Assembly (NCBI RefSeq): GCF_013283855.1
Contig: NZ_CP054056.1
Location: forward strand, 310,001 to 374,000
Source of the DNA: Aquiluna borgnonia
Lineage (GTDB): Bacteria; Actinomycetota; Actinomycetes; Actinomycetales; Microbacteriaceae
Direction: 5' to 3'
DNA: 64,000 nucleotides
Shown piece by piece: positions 9,175 to 16,415 of the stretch; the first letter of the stretch is position 1; the number at the start of each line of letters is the position of its first letter. The position numbers and the translations under genes are program-made. Below the pieces are notes generated by a model. That model ran no database searches. It was not told where the DNA came from and saw nothing but the letters and a program-made list of their open reading frames with translations.

Positions 9175-10779
9175 ACTCAGCCAAACCGCCTTGATTCTTG
9201 ACAGCGGCAGAGTTCGCTCGGCCTCTTTCTCAACATCCCGCCCGCGGAATCTGCCACCGGCTATCCCAAGTGGTGTCATTTGAAATTCGAGCTCGCCCTC
9301 GGGCATGTCAACTCGAAGGCCAACCTTTAGTTTGTTCTTCAGGGCAAACTGCAATTGGCGAAGCTGGTCTTCAGCGTCCGGCTCTCTCGCCTCCTGCGTC
9401 ATGAGTGATTTGGCTAGCGCCAGGTTGAGGTCAGGATTAGAAGCAATTTCAATCTGCTGGCGAACCCGAGGTGAAATAATTTGCCCTTCTCCATCAACCA
9501 TCACAACCGGGTATCCGGCATCGCGGAGATTGAAGTAAATCAACTCAGGTGCGAGGCGAGAGACCAGTCCATCGGCAGATCTCTTTAGCATGAGTGAATT
9601 CAAGGTGGCTTCATTTGAAATTTGAGTGAGCACGATTGGGTCCTTGGCCTCCAGGAGCGCACCGGTCTCGAACTCGCTGACCCTCAACTCGCCAAACTTT
9701 CGCTGCACCTCCCCGATCAGGTAGTGCATCGGCTGCGGCAGCTTGCTGGAGCTCAAATGCTCGAGCAAATCGCTTATTGCCCCTGCGCTCAGGCCGGTCT
9801 CCATGGCGTGCAGCACCGAGTTCATAGAGAGCCTGAATCGGCAGGCTAGTCCCAGGTCTTCAGATTGCGCCACTAGATCCAGCTGACGGTGAACCTGGGT
9901 GTTCACCGGTCCAGGCGCCACAATACTCAAATCCCCCTGGAGAATTACCCTGGTGGCAGGGGCCGGGTACTGCAGCTTCACCTGAACTGCAGCATTGGCC
10001 AGGTCGGCGCTCGCTGCCGCCATGAGGGGCGTCATTTCAAGGTTGGACGTTAAACCAAGCAGGTGTGAGAAGCGAAGAAAATTTAGTTTTCCAATATCAA
10101 GTAGCGGATAGGTCTGCGACAGCAAAGCACCTAGGTGACCTTGGGAATTTTCCAACTTCGGCAGATCCCAGATTGCGGTTGCTAACACCAACCAGCGCTC
10201 GGCTGGATCCTGCTCAAGCCAGGTCATCCCGGCTTCGCTGGCGACATATCGATCTCCGAAGCTCGTGACAAGGCCGGCTAGCTGGGCGAGCTGGAAAATC
10301 AGCTGAAGTCTTGGAACCTCAAGTTTGAGGGTTTGGGCAATTCCTTTGGTGTCGGCCGCTCTGAGGCCCTGGCGCATGACCTCCAGGTAGTGACGTTCGC
10401 AGGCAAACAGTAATTCGGTCAGTGCCAGCTGAGTCTCATAGTTGGTTAGCTCAGCGCAGCTCAAATCGAGCTTGAGAGCCTTTTGGGTAATTGGCTGCAG
10501 TTCTTGGGCCAGGGCAGTCGCAGCCTCATAGGAGTGCTCCTCGGTCCCCAAAAATCTCTCACTGAGGTAATGGTTTGAGGCCCCACTTCGAAGCAGGTTC
10601 AGGCTCTCTGAGTCGAGGGTTCGAATCCTGGTTTCTAGTTGACTTTTAGAGAGTAAAGCCCTAGCCAAGTCGAATAGGTCACCTAGGCTCTGGGCTGAGG
10701 AAACCCCTTGGAGCACCTGGGCCAGAGAGGCCTCATCAAGTTTCCTGAGGCGGGCGGCTAGATCAATGAGATCAGACAA
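9172..10779 (-). CDS. Helicase-associated protein, XPB partner
   Basis: 535-aa protein of the actinobacterial family encoded next to XPB (Rv0862c-like, by memory), carrying a C-terminal region annotated in relatives as helicase-associated or Helicase_C_3. I see a leucine-rich, mostly helical N-terminal half and no Walker A or DEAD box, so it is not itself an ATPase. TTG start directly after the TAA of the small membrane protein gene upstream. The conserved neighbourhood suggests a role with XPB in DNA repair; direct function unknown. Confidence 0.8.
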   Translation of the reverse strand: MSDLIDLAARLRKLDEASLAQVLQGVSSAQSLGDLFDLARALLSKSQLETRIRTLDSESLNLLRSGASNHYLSERFLGTEEHSYEAATALAQELQPITQKALKLDLSCAELTNYETQLALTELLFACERHYLEVMRQGLRAADTKGIAQTLKLEVPRLQLIFQLAQLAGLVTSFGDRYVASEAGMTWLEQDPAERWLVLATAIWDLPKLENSQGHLGALLSQTYPLLDIGKLNFLRFSHLLGLTSNLEMTPLMAAASADLANAAVQVKLQYPAPATRVILQGDLSIVAPGPVNTQVHRQLDLVAQSEDLGLACRFRLSMNSVLHAMETGLSAGAISDLLEHLSSSKLPQPMHYLIGEVQRKFGELRVSEFETGALLEAKDPIVLTQISNEATLNSLMLKRSADGLVSRLAPELIYFNLRDAGYPVVMVDGEGQIISPRVRQQIEIASNPDLNLALAKSLMTQEAREPDAEDQLRQLQFALKNKLKVGLRVDMPEGELEFQMTPLGIAGGRFRGRDVEKEAERTLPLSRIKAVWLS

Positions 10780-11019
10780 TTAGCTCCGATTTTCTTTGCC
10801 CTTGCGCACAATCGAACTAATTAGCATTCCAATAATCAGCAGAAACCCAATTGGAAAACCAACCAGGGGAAGTTGGGCGAGGAAGGCAGGCATATTTGAG
10901 ACACCCAGCACCGAGAGGATCAGGGTGAGGGCCATTGAGACAACTGAGGCAGCTGTGACACCAATGGCCATGTAAGCGAGCGTCACCTCAATTTGGGAGC
11001 GGTTCTGATTTTCAGCCAT
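10780..11019 (-). CDS. Small two-helix membrane protein
   Basis: 79 aa with two hydrophobic helices (about 13-38 and 48-68) separated by a short loop, and a basic C-terminal tail (RKGKENRS). I recognise no family. Its stop abuts the TTG of the helicase-associated gene, so the three genes to 7534 are probably one transcription unit with an internal XPB promoter. TAGAGT (11026-11031) lies six nt before the ATG, a leaderless arrangement. Confidence 0.75.
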   Translation of the reverse strand: MAENQNRSQIEVTLAYMAIGVTAASVVSMALTLILSVLGVSNMPAFLAQLPLVGFPIGFLLIIGMLISSIVRKGKENRS

Positions 11020-11074
11020 CCGATAACTCTAACCTTTCGGATACACTTGTGCCCGCACAACGAAAGTGGGAAGT

Positions 11075-11455
11075 ATGCCAACCGGCAAAGTTAAATTCTT
11101 CGATGACGACAAGGGCTTCGGGTTCATTCAGGGCGATGACGGCACCGAGGTCTTTTTGCACATTTCTGCACTTCCTGCGGGAACCTCAACCATCAAGCCC
11201 GGCAGCCGTGTCGAATACGGCATCGTCGATGGCCGCAAGGGCGCTCAAGCGCTATCGGTTCGAGTCATTGAGGTGCCTACCCTGGTCTCGGTAAACCGCA
11301 AGCCAGCCGAAGACCTGGCCATTATTACCGAAGATTTGATTCGCCTGCTCGACCAAATTGGCGGCAACCTAAAGCGCGGAAAGTATCCCGAGAGCGCTCA
11401 CTCCAAGAAGGTAGCGCAGCTGTTGCGCAGGGTTGCCGATGAGCTTGAAGGTTAG
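11075..11455 (+). CDS. Cold-shock domain protein with C-terminal extension
   Basis: 126 aa: a cold-shock domain in the first ~65 residues (RNP1 KGFGFI, RNP2 VFLHI) followed by a helical, charged tail of about 60 residues ending LLRRVADELEG. This long form is typical of actinobacteria (mycobacterial CspB-like, from memory). I chose the ATG at 11075 with GGGAAG upstream; a GTG three codons earlier is less likely. It overlaps the next gene by 17 nt, consistent with coupling to DUF3027, and the same order is known in mycobacteria. Confidence 0.92.
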   Translation: MPTGKVKFFDDDKGFGFIQGDDGTEVFLHISALPAGTSTIKPGSRVEYGIVDGRKGAQALSVRVIEVPTLVSVNRKPAEDLAIITEDLIRLLDQIGGNLKRGKYPESAHSKKVAQLLRRVADELEG

Positions 11456-11960
11456 CCCTCAGGAGCTTGCCCTCGCTGCTCTTTTAGAAACTACGGACTC
11501 TGCCCTGGTTGGTGAGCTGGTCTCAGAGCAGGAGACTGAAAAGAACGTCATCGAGGTCAGGTTTGAGGCAAAGCTCCCCGCCTACCCACACTGGCACTGG
11601 TGTGTGACTCTGACTCAAATCGACAAGCGCAAACCTCTACAGGTGGCTGAGATAAATCTTCTGGCCTCCGAGAATGCGCTGCTCGCGCCCAAGTGGGTGC
11701 CTTGGGCAGAGCGGCTCGCAGAGTTTCGCAAGCAGCTTCGTGCCGAAGGAAAAGCGAGTTCTGATGCCGAGGCCGATGCCCTTATAGAGGGAATGCGATC
11801 AGCTTTTTCTGACCATGATCCAGCCGATTCCACCGAGGAGAACACCGGTCACGGCAGTGTGAAGCCACCACTGAAGACCCGAGTCCGCCAGCGTCGGGTA
11901 AAGCGGAATCAAGACGAGCAAAACGATTCCCCAGAGCAAAGTTCCGACCAGGACAGCTAG
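11439..11960 (+). CDS. DUF3027 family protein
   Basis: 173 aa. The central segment AYPHWHWCVTL followed by LLAPKWVPWAERL is the DUF3027 signature; function unknown, restricted to actinobacteria as far as I recall. Start ATG at 11439 inside the end of the cold-shock gene, with CAGGG upstream. The last ~54 residues are hydrophilic and low in complexity (D/E/S/Q-rich with a basic patch) and lie entirely antisense to the 3' part of the DUF2530 gene on the other strand, so that tail may have little sequence constraint of its own. Confidence 0.85.
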   Translation: MSLKVSPQELALAALLETTDSALVGELVSEQETEKNVIEVRFEAKLPAYPHWHWCVTLTQIDKRKPLQVAEINLLASENALLAPKWVPWAERLAEFRKQLRAEGKASSDAEADALIEGMRSAFSDHDPADSTEENTGHGSVKPPLKTRVRQRRVKRNQDEQNDSPEQSSDQDS

Positions 11961-12029
11961 CTTCGCATTGACCTTCATGGGCTGAGGCTCAGGTTTGCGC
12001 TCGGAGAATCTAACAAACAGTTTGGCCAT
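11799..12029 (-). CDS. DUF2530 family membrane protein
   Basis: 76 aa with two hydrophobic helices (about 22-44 and 52-73); the segment KVNAKLAVLVGTLLWG and the final GGIGWIM match DUF2530, a small actinobacterial membrane family of unknown function. The ATG overlaps the serC stop by one base (TGATG) with GGAG upstream, so it is translationally coupled to serC. The gene overlaps the 3' end of DUF3027 on the opposite strand by 162 nt; both seem real because each carries its own family signature. Confidence 0.85.
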   Translation of the reverse strand: MAKLFVRFSERKPEPQPMKVNAKLAVLVGTLLWGIVLLVLIPLYPTLADSGLQWWLHTAVTGVLLGGIGWIMVRKS

Positions 12030-13135
12030 CAGCGCTGCTCCAGAATGTAGTCGATTGATGCGATGAGTCTTTCCACCTCGGCCGGCTCGGTGGCTACGAA
12101 GGTCGCCACCCGAATTTGGTTTCTGCCGAGCTTTCGATAAGGCTCAACATCTACCACCCCGTTTGCGCGCAGAGTTGATGTGATGTAGCTGGCATCCACG
12201 CTTTCGTCAAAGTCAATGGTGACAACAACCTGCGAGCGGTGATCCGGGTTTGCCACAAAAGCGTAGGCGGATTCGGTCCGCTCTGCCCACTGGTAAAGCA
12301 AGTTTGAACTCTGCTTAGTTCTTGCATCCGCCCACTTCAGGCCGCCATTTTTATTGATCCATTGAATCTGGTCGTTGAGCAGGAACAGGGTTGCGATGGC
12401 TGGGGTGTTGAGAGTTTGGTTCAGCCTGGAGTTATCCAGTGCGGTTTTGACACTTAGGAACTCTGGGATGTAGCGGTCAGAGGCAGCAATCGACTCGACT
12501 CGTTCGATTGCTGCTGGCGAAAGCAGCGCTAACCATAGACCGCCATCGGATGCAAAGTTCTTCTGCGGAGCGAAGTAGTAAACGTCAGTCTCGGAGAGCT
12601 CAAAATCAATGCCGCCGGCGGCGCTGGTGGCATCGGTGAACATTAGTCCCGAGCTCGCTGCGCGCTTGACCGCGGTGACTACACCAGTGGATGTCTCGTT
12701 GTGCGGGTAGACATAGGAGTCAATGTCAGCTGATGGTTCAAATTCGCCTCTGGAGCCGGCAGGCGCATTTACAACTACTGGTTTTTCCAGCCACGGGTTG
12801 GTGAGTGCAGATGCAAATTTTGATCCAAATTCACCGTGCACCAAAGCCTGGGCCTTTTTCTCCACCATGCTAAACGCTGCAGCATCCCAGAATGCCGTGG
12901 AGCCACCGTTTCCCAGCACCACCTCGTAGCCTTGCGGAGCCCTGAACAAATCCAAGAGGCCCTGTCGAATCTCGCCCACTAGGTTTTTCACTGGTGCTTG
13001 GCGGTGGCTGGTACCCAGCAGAGAGGCGCCCTGACCTAGGAAATTTGACAGCTGCTCCACCCTGGTCCTCGAGGGACCGCAGCCGAATCGACCATCTTTG
13101 GGTAGCAGTTCACCAGGGATCTTTATCTCAGCCAT
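12029..13135 (-). CDS. serC: Phosphoserine aminotransferase
   Basis: PLP-dependent conversion of 3-phosphohydroxypyruvate to phosphoserine, second step of serine synthesis. 368 aa of the actinobacterial SerC type. The PLP lysine is in APQKNFASDGG (K192); substrate-binding NETSTGV and DATSAAGG stretches are present. ATG at 13135 with TAAACT exactly six nt upstream (13142-13147), so a leaderless start is likely. Followed by the coupled DUF2530 gene. Confidence 0.94.
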   Translation of the reverse strand: MAEIKIPGELLPKDGRFGCGPSRTRVEQLSNFLGQGASLLGTSHRQAPVKNLVGEIRQGLLDLFRAPQGYEVVLGNGGSTAFWDAAAFSMVEKKAQALVHGEFGSKFASALTNPWLEKPVVVNAPAGSRGEFEPSADIDSYVYPHNETSTGVVTAVKRAASSGLMFTDATSAAGGIDFELSETDVYYFAPQKNFASDGGLWLALLSPAAIERVESIAASDRYIPEFLSVKTALDNSRLNQTLNTPAIATLFLLNDQIQWINKNGGLKWADARTKQSSNLLYQWAERTESAYAFVANPDHRSQVVVTIDFDESVDASYITSTLRANGVVDVEPYRKLGRNQIRVATFVATEPAEVERLIASIDYILEQR

Positions 13136-13147
13136 GGCACAAGTTTA
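13136..13147 (-). promoter_or_regulatory. Leaderless -10 box of serC
   Basis: TAAACT at 13142-13147 on the minus strand, six bases, ATG. No ribosome-binding site between. Confidence 0.5.
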
Positions 13148-13189
13148 GCTTTGGCATGCGGTTATTCTTGCTGTGTCCAGAGGGGGCTC

Positions 13190-13861
13190 ATGACCGATTT
13201 GATCGACACCACCGAGATGTACCTCAAAGCCATCTTTGAGCTGGAGGAGGAGGGCATCACTCCGATGCGTGCCCGCATCGCTGAGCGCCTGGATCACTCC
13301 GGCCCCACGGTCTCCCAAACTGTTGCCCGGATGGAGCGAGACGGCCTTCTAAGGGTTGGGCTGGACCGCCAACTCGAATTCACCGATGAGGGAAGACTCA
13401 CAGCCACCGAGGTCATGCGGAAGCACCGCCTTGCCGAAAGGTTACTGCTAGAGGTAATTGGCCTGGAGTGGGAACTGGTTCACGAGGAAGCCTGCCGCTG
13501 GGAGCACGTCATGAGCGAGGCGGTAGAGCGAAAGTTGCTGACACTGCTCTCTGACCCAACAGTTTCTCCCTACGGAATGCCAGTTCCAGGATTAGAGCTA
13601 TTAGGAACTCAACCACCCGAGCAAATTCCGTGCCACCCGGTTTCCTCGCTGTCCGCCGGCAATTACACCTTGGCTCGCATCGGGGAGCCGATTCAAGTTG
13701 ATCAGGAGTTCTTGTTGCAGCTTCGAGATTTGGGTCTGGTGCCCGGGGTCCGCATCGAAGTGTCCCTGCAAGCTGGAAGCTGGTTGGTTACCGCCCAGGG
13801 TAAAGCTGAGGGAATGCTGTTAGATGAGGTAATAGCGTCTCATTTGTTCGCGTGTGAGTAA
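13190..13861 (+). CDS. DtxR/IdeR family metal-dependent repressor
   Basis: 223 aa. N-terminal winged helix (TTEMYLKAIFELEEEG, then SGPTVSQTVARMERDGL as recognition helix), metal-binding dimerisation domain with ligand-type residues in HRLAERLL and HEEACRWEHVMSE, and a C-terminal SH3-like/FeoA domain from about 150. Represses iron or manganese acquisition genes when metal is bound. I chose the ATG at 13190 with GAGGGGG upstream. Whether it senses Fe(II) or Mn(II) cannot be decided here. No siderophore genes are nearby. Confidence 0.92.
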   Translation: MTDLIDTTEMYLKAIFELEEEGITPMRARIAERLDHSGPTVSQTVARMERDGLLRVGLDRQLEFTDEGRLTATEVMRKHRLAERLLLEVIGLEWELVHEEACRWEHVMSEAVERKLLTLLSDPTVSPYGMPVPGLELLGTQPPEQIPCHPVSSLSAGNYTLARIGEPIQVDQEFLLQLRDLGLVPGVRIEVSLQAGSWLVTAQGKAEGMLLDEVIASHLFACE

Positions 13862-13875
13862 CCCGGGGTTATACT
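13859..13875 (+). promoter_or_regulatory. Promoter with palindrome before NlpC/P60 gene
   Basis: TATACT (13870-13875) is a good -10 hexamer. It overlaps an inverted repeat TAACCC-G-GGGTTA (13859-13871) that begins in the stop codon of the DtxR-type gene. A regulator bound there would block the promoter. No good -35 at 17 nt is seen (TTGTTC at 13844 is 20 nt away). Confidence 0.4.
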
Positions 13876-13918
13876 TCTACGACGTCAACATCCAATGAAC
13901 ATCTCGGAGGACCTCAGT

Positions 13919-14653
13919 TTGACCCTATTAACGCCGCTGCATCACGCTACTCGCAAAGAGATGCGCCAGAAGCAGCTTGTCGCCAAGAAAGTGGAGCACC
14001 ACAGGCTCAGGACTTCCCTGACCATGGTTGCCGCCACTGGTTTGCTGGCGACCAGTGCGTTGCCCTCCTATGGATTTGATCCCGAGACCACTGCCATGTC
14101 TGGGCTTGCCAGAGACAACACCATGGTTGAAATTTCAGCTCCGTCGCAAGGACTTTCGGTGGCCGCGGTTCGCGCCGTGGAATTCTCCCGCGGGGATTAC
14201 CAGCCTGCAGAGGCATCAGAGTTTGAAGTCAGATCATCCTCCCGCCGCTACGACGGACCAACGGCTGCCGATTACGTGCTGGACCCTAGGTTTACCAACG
14301 TCACCAGTGGAAACATCATGAAGGCATCTGCCGAGCTGGTGGGCACTCCCTACGTCTACGGTGGCGAGACCCCGGCGGGATTTGACTGCTCTGGATACGT
14401 CATGTTTGTTTACTCGCAGTTTGGAATGGATCTTCCACACAGCGTTTACCAGCAGGCAAAGCTTGGCGAGAAAATTTCTCTGGATGAAGCAATCCCCGGA
14501 GACATCGTGGTCTTCAACGACTACAGCCACAATGGCATTTACGCGGGGAACGGCAACTTCTACCACGCTCCTCAGCCGGGTGACCGAGTCAAGTTGGCAC
14601 CCATTTTCACTGACCGCTACCACATCATTCGGCTAGCGGATATCGACAACTGA
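13919..14653 (+). CDS. Secreted NlpC/P60 peptidoglycan hydrolase
   Basis: Exported cysteine endopeptidase that cleaves stem-peptide bonds in peptidoglycan. 244 aa: basic N-terminal region, hydrophobic export segment (about 33-50, ending near PSYGF), low-complexity linker, then the C40 domain from about 130 with catalytic C157 (FDCSGY), H204 (YSHNGIYAG) and H216 (YHAP). I chose the TTG at 13919 because GGAGG lies 8 nt upstream; an ATG at 13895 is upstream of that ribosome site. Likely role in cell separation or wall turnover. Confidence 0.9.
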   Translation: MTLLTPLHHATRKEMRQKQLVAKKVEHHRLRTSLTMVAATGLLATSALPSYGFDPETTAMSGLARDNTMVEISAPSQGLSVAAVRAVEFSRGDYQPAEASEFEVRSSSRRYDGPTAADYVLDPRFTNVTSGNIMKASAELVGTPYVYGGETPAGFDCSGYVMFVYSQFGMDLPHSVYQQAKLGEKISLDEAIPGDIVVFNDYSHNGIYAGNGNFYHAPQPGDRVKLAPIFTDRYHIIRLADIDN

Positions 14654-14937
14654 TTCGATACCAAAACTTCACTTTTTCGTTCTGCGTTTCTTCCGCAATT
14701 TTCACCGCTCAGTCGTACTCTGTTGACCAAGAGTTGGCTTTGGATACTCAAGGGGAGGTGCACTATGCCGGTAAACATGCAAGCCAAGCACGGTAACTGG
14801 GTCCATTTGCACCAGCACCCCTGCATATCCGCATCGGATACTTTGCGCGTCGCGTTTTGCGGCGCGTTTTTTGTTTCCGGGGGTCAAGTCGAAAGCCCGC
14901 GGGCCGCGCGGGGAATTTCGATTAGAGGAGTAACACC
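14654..14937 (+). other. Intergenic leader region before HNH gene
   Basis: 284 nt between the NlpC/P60 and HNH genes. It holds a TACTCT box (14716-14721), a TTGACC hexamer (14723-14728), a very strong ribosome-binding site (14751-14760) followed by a small open frame, and an intrinsic terminator (14846-14872). I see no tRNA or recognisable riboswitch class. Confidence 0.6.
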
Positions 14938-14950
14938 TTGCGCACACTAG
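14765..14950 (+). CDS. Candidate His-rich leader ORF, 61 codons
   Basis: ATG at 14765 follows AGGGGAGGTG with 6-nt spacing from GGAGG, one of the best ribosome sites in the window. Early codons read MPVNMQAKHGNWVHLHQHPC, with four histidines within ten residues. The frame runs through an intrinsic terminator (14846-14872) and ends at 14948-14950, overlapping the HNH start by 13 nt. It could be a leader peptide whose translation affects terminator folding, or a small protein. I know no homologue. The second half, after the terminator, looks unconstrained. Confidence 0.35.
   Translation: MPVNMQAKHGNWVHLHQHPCISASDTLRVAFCGAFFVSGGQVESPRAARGISIRGVTPCAH
14846..14872 (+). terminator. Intrinsic terminator inside the leader ORF
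   Basis: Eight-base-pair GC stem with one G-U pair (14846-14853 with 14859-14866), GTTTT loop, then a run of six T (14867-14872). Located 65 nt before the HNH start, where it could act as an attenuator. Confidence 0.75.
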
Positions 14951-15444
14951 TCCTAAACGCCGGTTATGAACCGCTGGCCGTGGTTTCTTTCAAGCGAGCA
15001 CTGATACTTGTGCTCAACCAAAAGGCCACCGTGCTCGCCGGAGCCCAGGCGAAGACCGTTCACTCGGCAACCAAGGAGTTTGAGTTACCGGCTGTGATCT
15101 TGCTGCAGCGCTACGTGCGCATTCCAGGCGCCCGCAAAATTCCAGTCTCCCGCAGGGGAGTGCTTCGTCGCGATAATTTCCGCTGCGGTTACTGCCTAAA
15201 AAGCGCCAACACCATCGACCACATTCTTCCCAAGTCCAGAGGCGGCAAAGACACCTGGGAAAATCTGGTGGCGTGCTGTCTGAGGTGTAACAATGCCAAG
15301 AGCGACAAGACGCCGGCCGAAATGGGCTGGGAGCTCAAGTTCACCCCCCAAATGCCCTCAGGTGTGATCTGGACCGTTCGGGGTGCCGAGAAAGAAGAGC
15401 CGCAGTGGCAGGAGTTTCTCGGTATGCAGCGTCAAGCCGCCTAG
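14938..15444 (+). CDS. HNH endonuclease family protein
   Basis: 168 aa. The HNH/zinc-finger core is clear: CGYC, then DHILPKSRGG, then NLVACCLRCNNAK. The N-terminal part (MRTLVLNAGYEPL) is typical of a chromosomally conserved actinobacterial HNH family, not of a homing intron or restriction system. TTG start at 14938 with AGAGGAG and 7-nt spacing. DNA target and role unknown. Convergent with the PH-like gene, sharing a 4-nt stop overlap. Expression may depend on the attenuator-like leader upstream. Confidence 0.88.
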   Translation: MRTLVLNAGYEPLAVVSFKRALILVLNQKATVLAGAQAKTVHSATKEFELPAVILLQRYVRIPGARKIPVSRRGVLRRDNFRCGYCLKSANTIDHILPKSRGGKDTWENLVACCLRCNNAKSDKTPAEMGWELKFTPQMPSGVIWTVRGAEKEEPQWQEFLGMQRQAA

Positions 15445-15797
15445 TTGGCCGCTGCCCTGGAGTTGATCTGCTGAGCCAGGCTTTTGGGGTCTGAACTACC
15501 TAAAATCAGTCTCTCAAAGCGATGGGTTTTCAACTCGACAATCACGGGAATGTGCCCCTTTAGCCACCAGACAAACTGCCGGCGGGAGCGCTTATAAAAG
15601 GTTCCGGTTGCGATCGATCCCGGCCAGCCGGTGCCAGGTGCCCTGATTCCAAGCTCTCCCGGGACCGCGCCAAAGTCTTCAGTTGCACCGCGAACGCTCT
15701 CCCAAGGGATACTCAAGTCTCCGGTCAGTGCAGCTAGTTTCTCGAGTGGCTTGAATCTAATCACCAGGTGGGTGTTTGTGAATTCATAGCTTGGCAT
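15441..15797 (-). CDS. PH-like domain protein, hypothetical
   Basis: 118 aa of mostly beta character (YEFTNTHLVIRF, WESVRGATEDF, GTFYKRSRRQFVWW, VIVELKTHRFERLILG) ending in a short helix, resembling bacterial PH-like domains that bind membranes or proteins. No membrane helix. ATG at 15797 with GGAGGAAACCC upstream, starting 14 nt inside the end of the TetR gene, so the two are co-expressed. The pairing suggests it is the regulated partner of that TetR protein. Function not known. Confidence 0.7.
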   Translation of the reverse strand: MPSYEFTNTHLVIRFKPLEKLAALTGDLSIPWESVRGATEDFGAVPGELGIRAPGTGWPGSIATGTFYKRSRRQFVWWLKGHIPVIVELKTHRFERLILGSSDPKSLAQQINSRAAAN

Positions 15798-16173
15798 GGG
15801 TTTCCTCCAGGTTTTTCAGTAGCTGCATTCCGAATGTTTTTGCTGCGTCCAAGGTGCTGTCATTGAAAGTCTTTTCAATTGCTTCAACGCAAAGATTTCT
15901 AATGTCTCGATCTTCGCCGGCTAGATCTCTGATGGCGACAATCATCAGGTTGAGTGAAAGATCTCTTTGCTCCCAACCTTCGTTTAGCGCGCTGGCTAGC
16001 ACAATCTTGAATAGCCCGAGCTTTGAGCCAAAGGCCTGATAAAGGCTTCCGCGCTGCAAGTTGGTGGACAGCAGCAAATCATCAATGCTGGTTCCGTGGA
16101 AGCCGAGTTTTGCAAAGGTTTGGCCTGCAAGGGCAATCACATCACCCTCGTTGAATTTCCTCGGTCTGGCCAT
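15784..16173 (-). CDS. TetR-type regulator, short form
   Basis: 129 aa from the ATG at 16173 (MARPRKFNEGD). The N-terminal helix-turn-helix is clear: AGQTFAKLGFHGTSIDDLLLSTNLQRGSLYQAFGSK. The ligand-binding part is only about 80 residues, shorter than the usual ~140, but ends in a helix without frameshift signs, so it may be a compact variant or a shortened gene. The start is 7 nt after TAGAAT. A 22-bp palindrome covers the promoter, indicating autoregulation of itself and the PH-like gene. Confidence 0.85.
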   Translation of the reverse strand: MARPRKFNEGDVIALAGQTFAKLGFHGTSIDDLLLSTNLQRGSLYQAFGSKLGLFKIVLASALNEGWEQRDLSLNLMIVAIRDLAGEDRDIRNLCVEAIEKTFNDSTLDAAKTFGMQLLKNLEETHAKL

Positions 16174-16180
16174 GGAAAAG

Positions 16181-16212
16181 ATTCTAGGGGTTATTGACTG
16201 ATTAGTCAATAA
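16181..16212 (-). promoter_or_regulatory. TetR promoter with overlapping palindromic operator
   Basis: Minus-strand promoter TTGACT (16204-16209), 17-nt spacer, TAGAAT (16181-16186). Overlapping the -35 box and spacer is a perfect inverted repeat TTATTGACT-N4-AGTCAATAA (16191-16212). The TSS is expected at or next to the ATG at 16173. Strong candidate for the TetR binding site. Confidence 0.75.
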
Positions 16213-16214
16213 TG

Positions 16215-16290
16215 TGGTGGCCTCGATAGGAATCGAACCTACGACACACGGTTTAGGAAACCGTTGCTCTATCCACTGAGCTACGAAGCC
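16215..16290 (-). tRNA. tRNA-Arg (anticodon CCU)
   Basis: 76 nt including an encoded CCA. Seven-base-pair acceptor stem (GGCTTCG with CGAGGCC, one G-U), standard D and T arms (GGTTCGAATCC), anticodon loop TTCCTAA giving anticodon CCU, which reads AGG. Lies immediately beside the TetR operator, three bases from its end. Confidence 0.95.
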
Positions 16291-16403
16291 AAGATGTGAG
16301 TAATAGGTTACCGCCTAGAGAGCGCGGCTGCTGTCCGCCATTGGCAAACATACTGATTCCTTCCCCGCCCGAGAGCCGTCAGCTGATTCAGGGCGGTGGC
16401 TCT

Positions 16404-16415
16404 TAGGATTTGCGC
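16404..16415 (+). promoter_or_regulatory. Leaderless -10 box of the large helicase-like gene
   Basis: TAGGAT (16404-16409), six bases, GTG at 16416; no Shine-Dalgarno. Confidence 0.5.

Noticed and set aside
13862..13918. ydaO-type (c-di-AMP) riboswitch before the NlpC/P60 gene
   Set aside because: The gap is far too short for that RNA.
16291..16403. Terminator or small RNA between tRNA-Arg and the helicase-like gene
   Set aside because: An AGAGCC/GGCTCT pairing exists, but with a long loop and no T-run; nothing else recognised.
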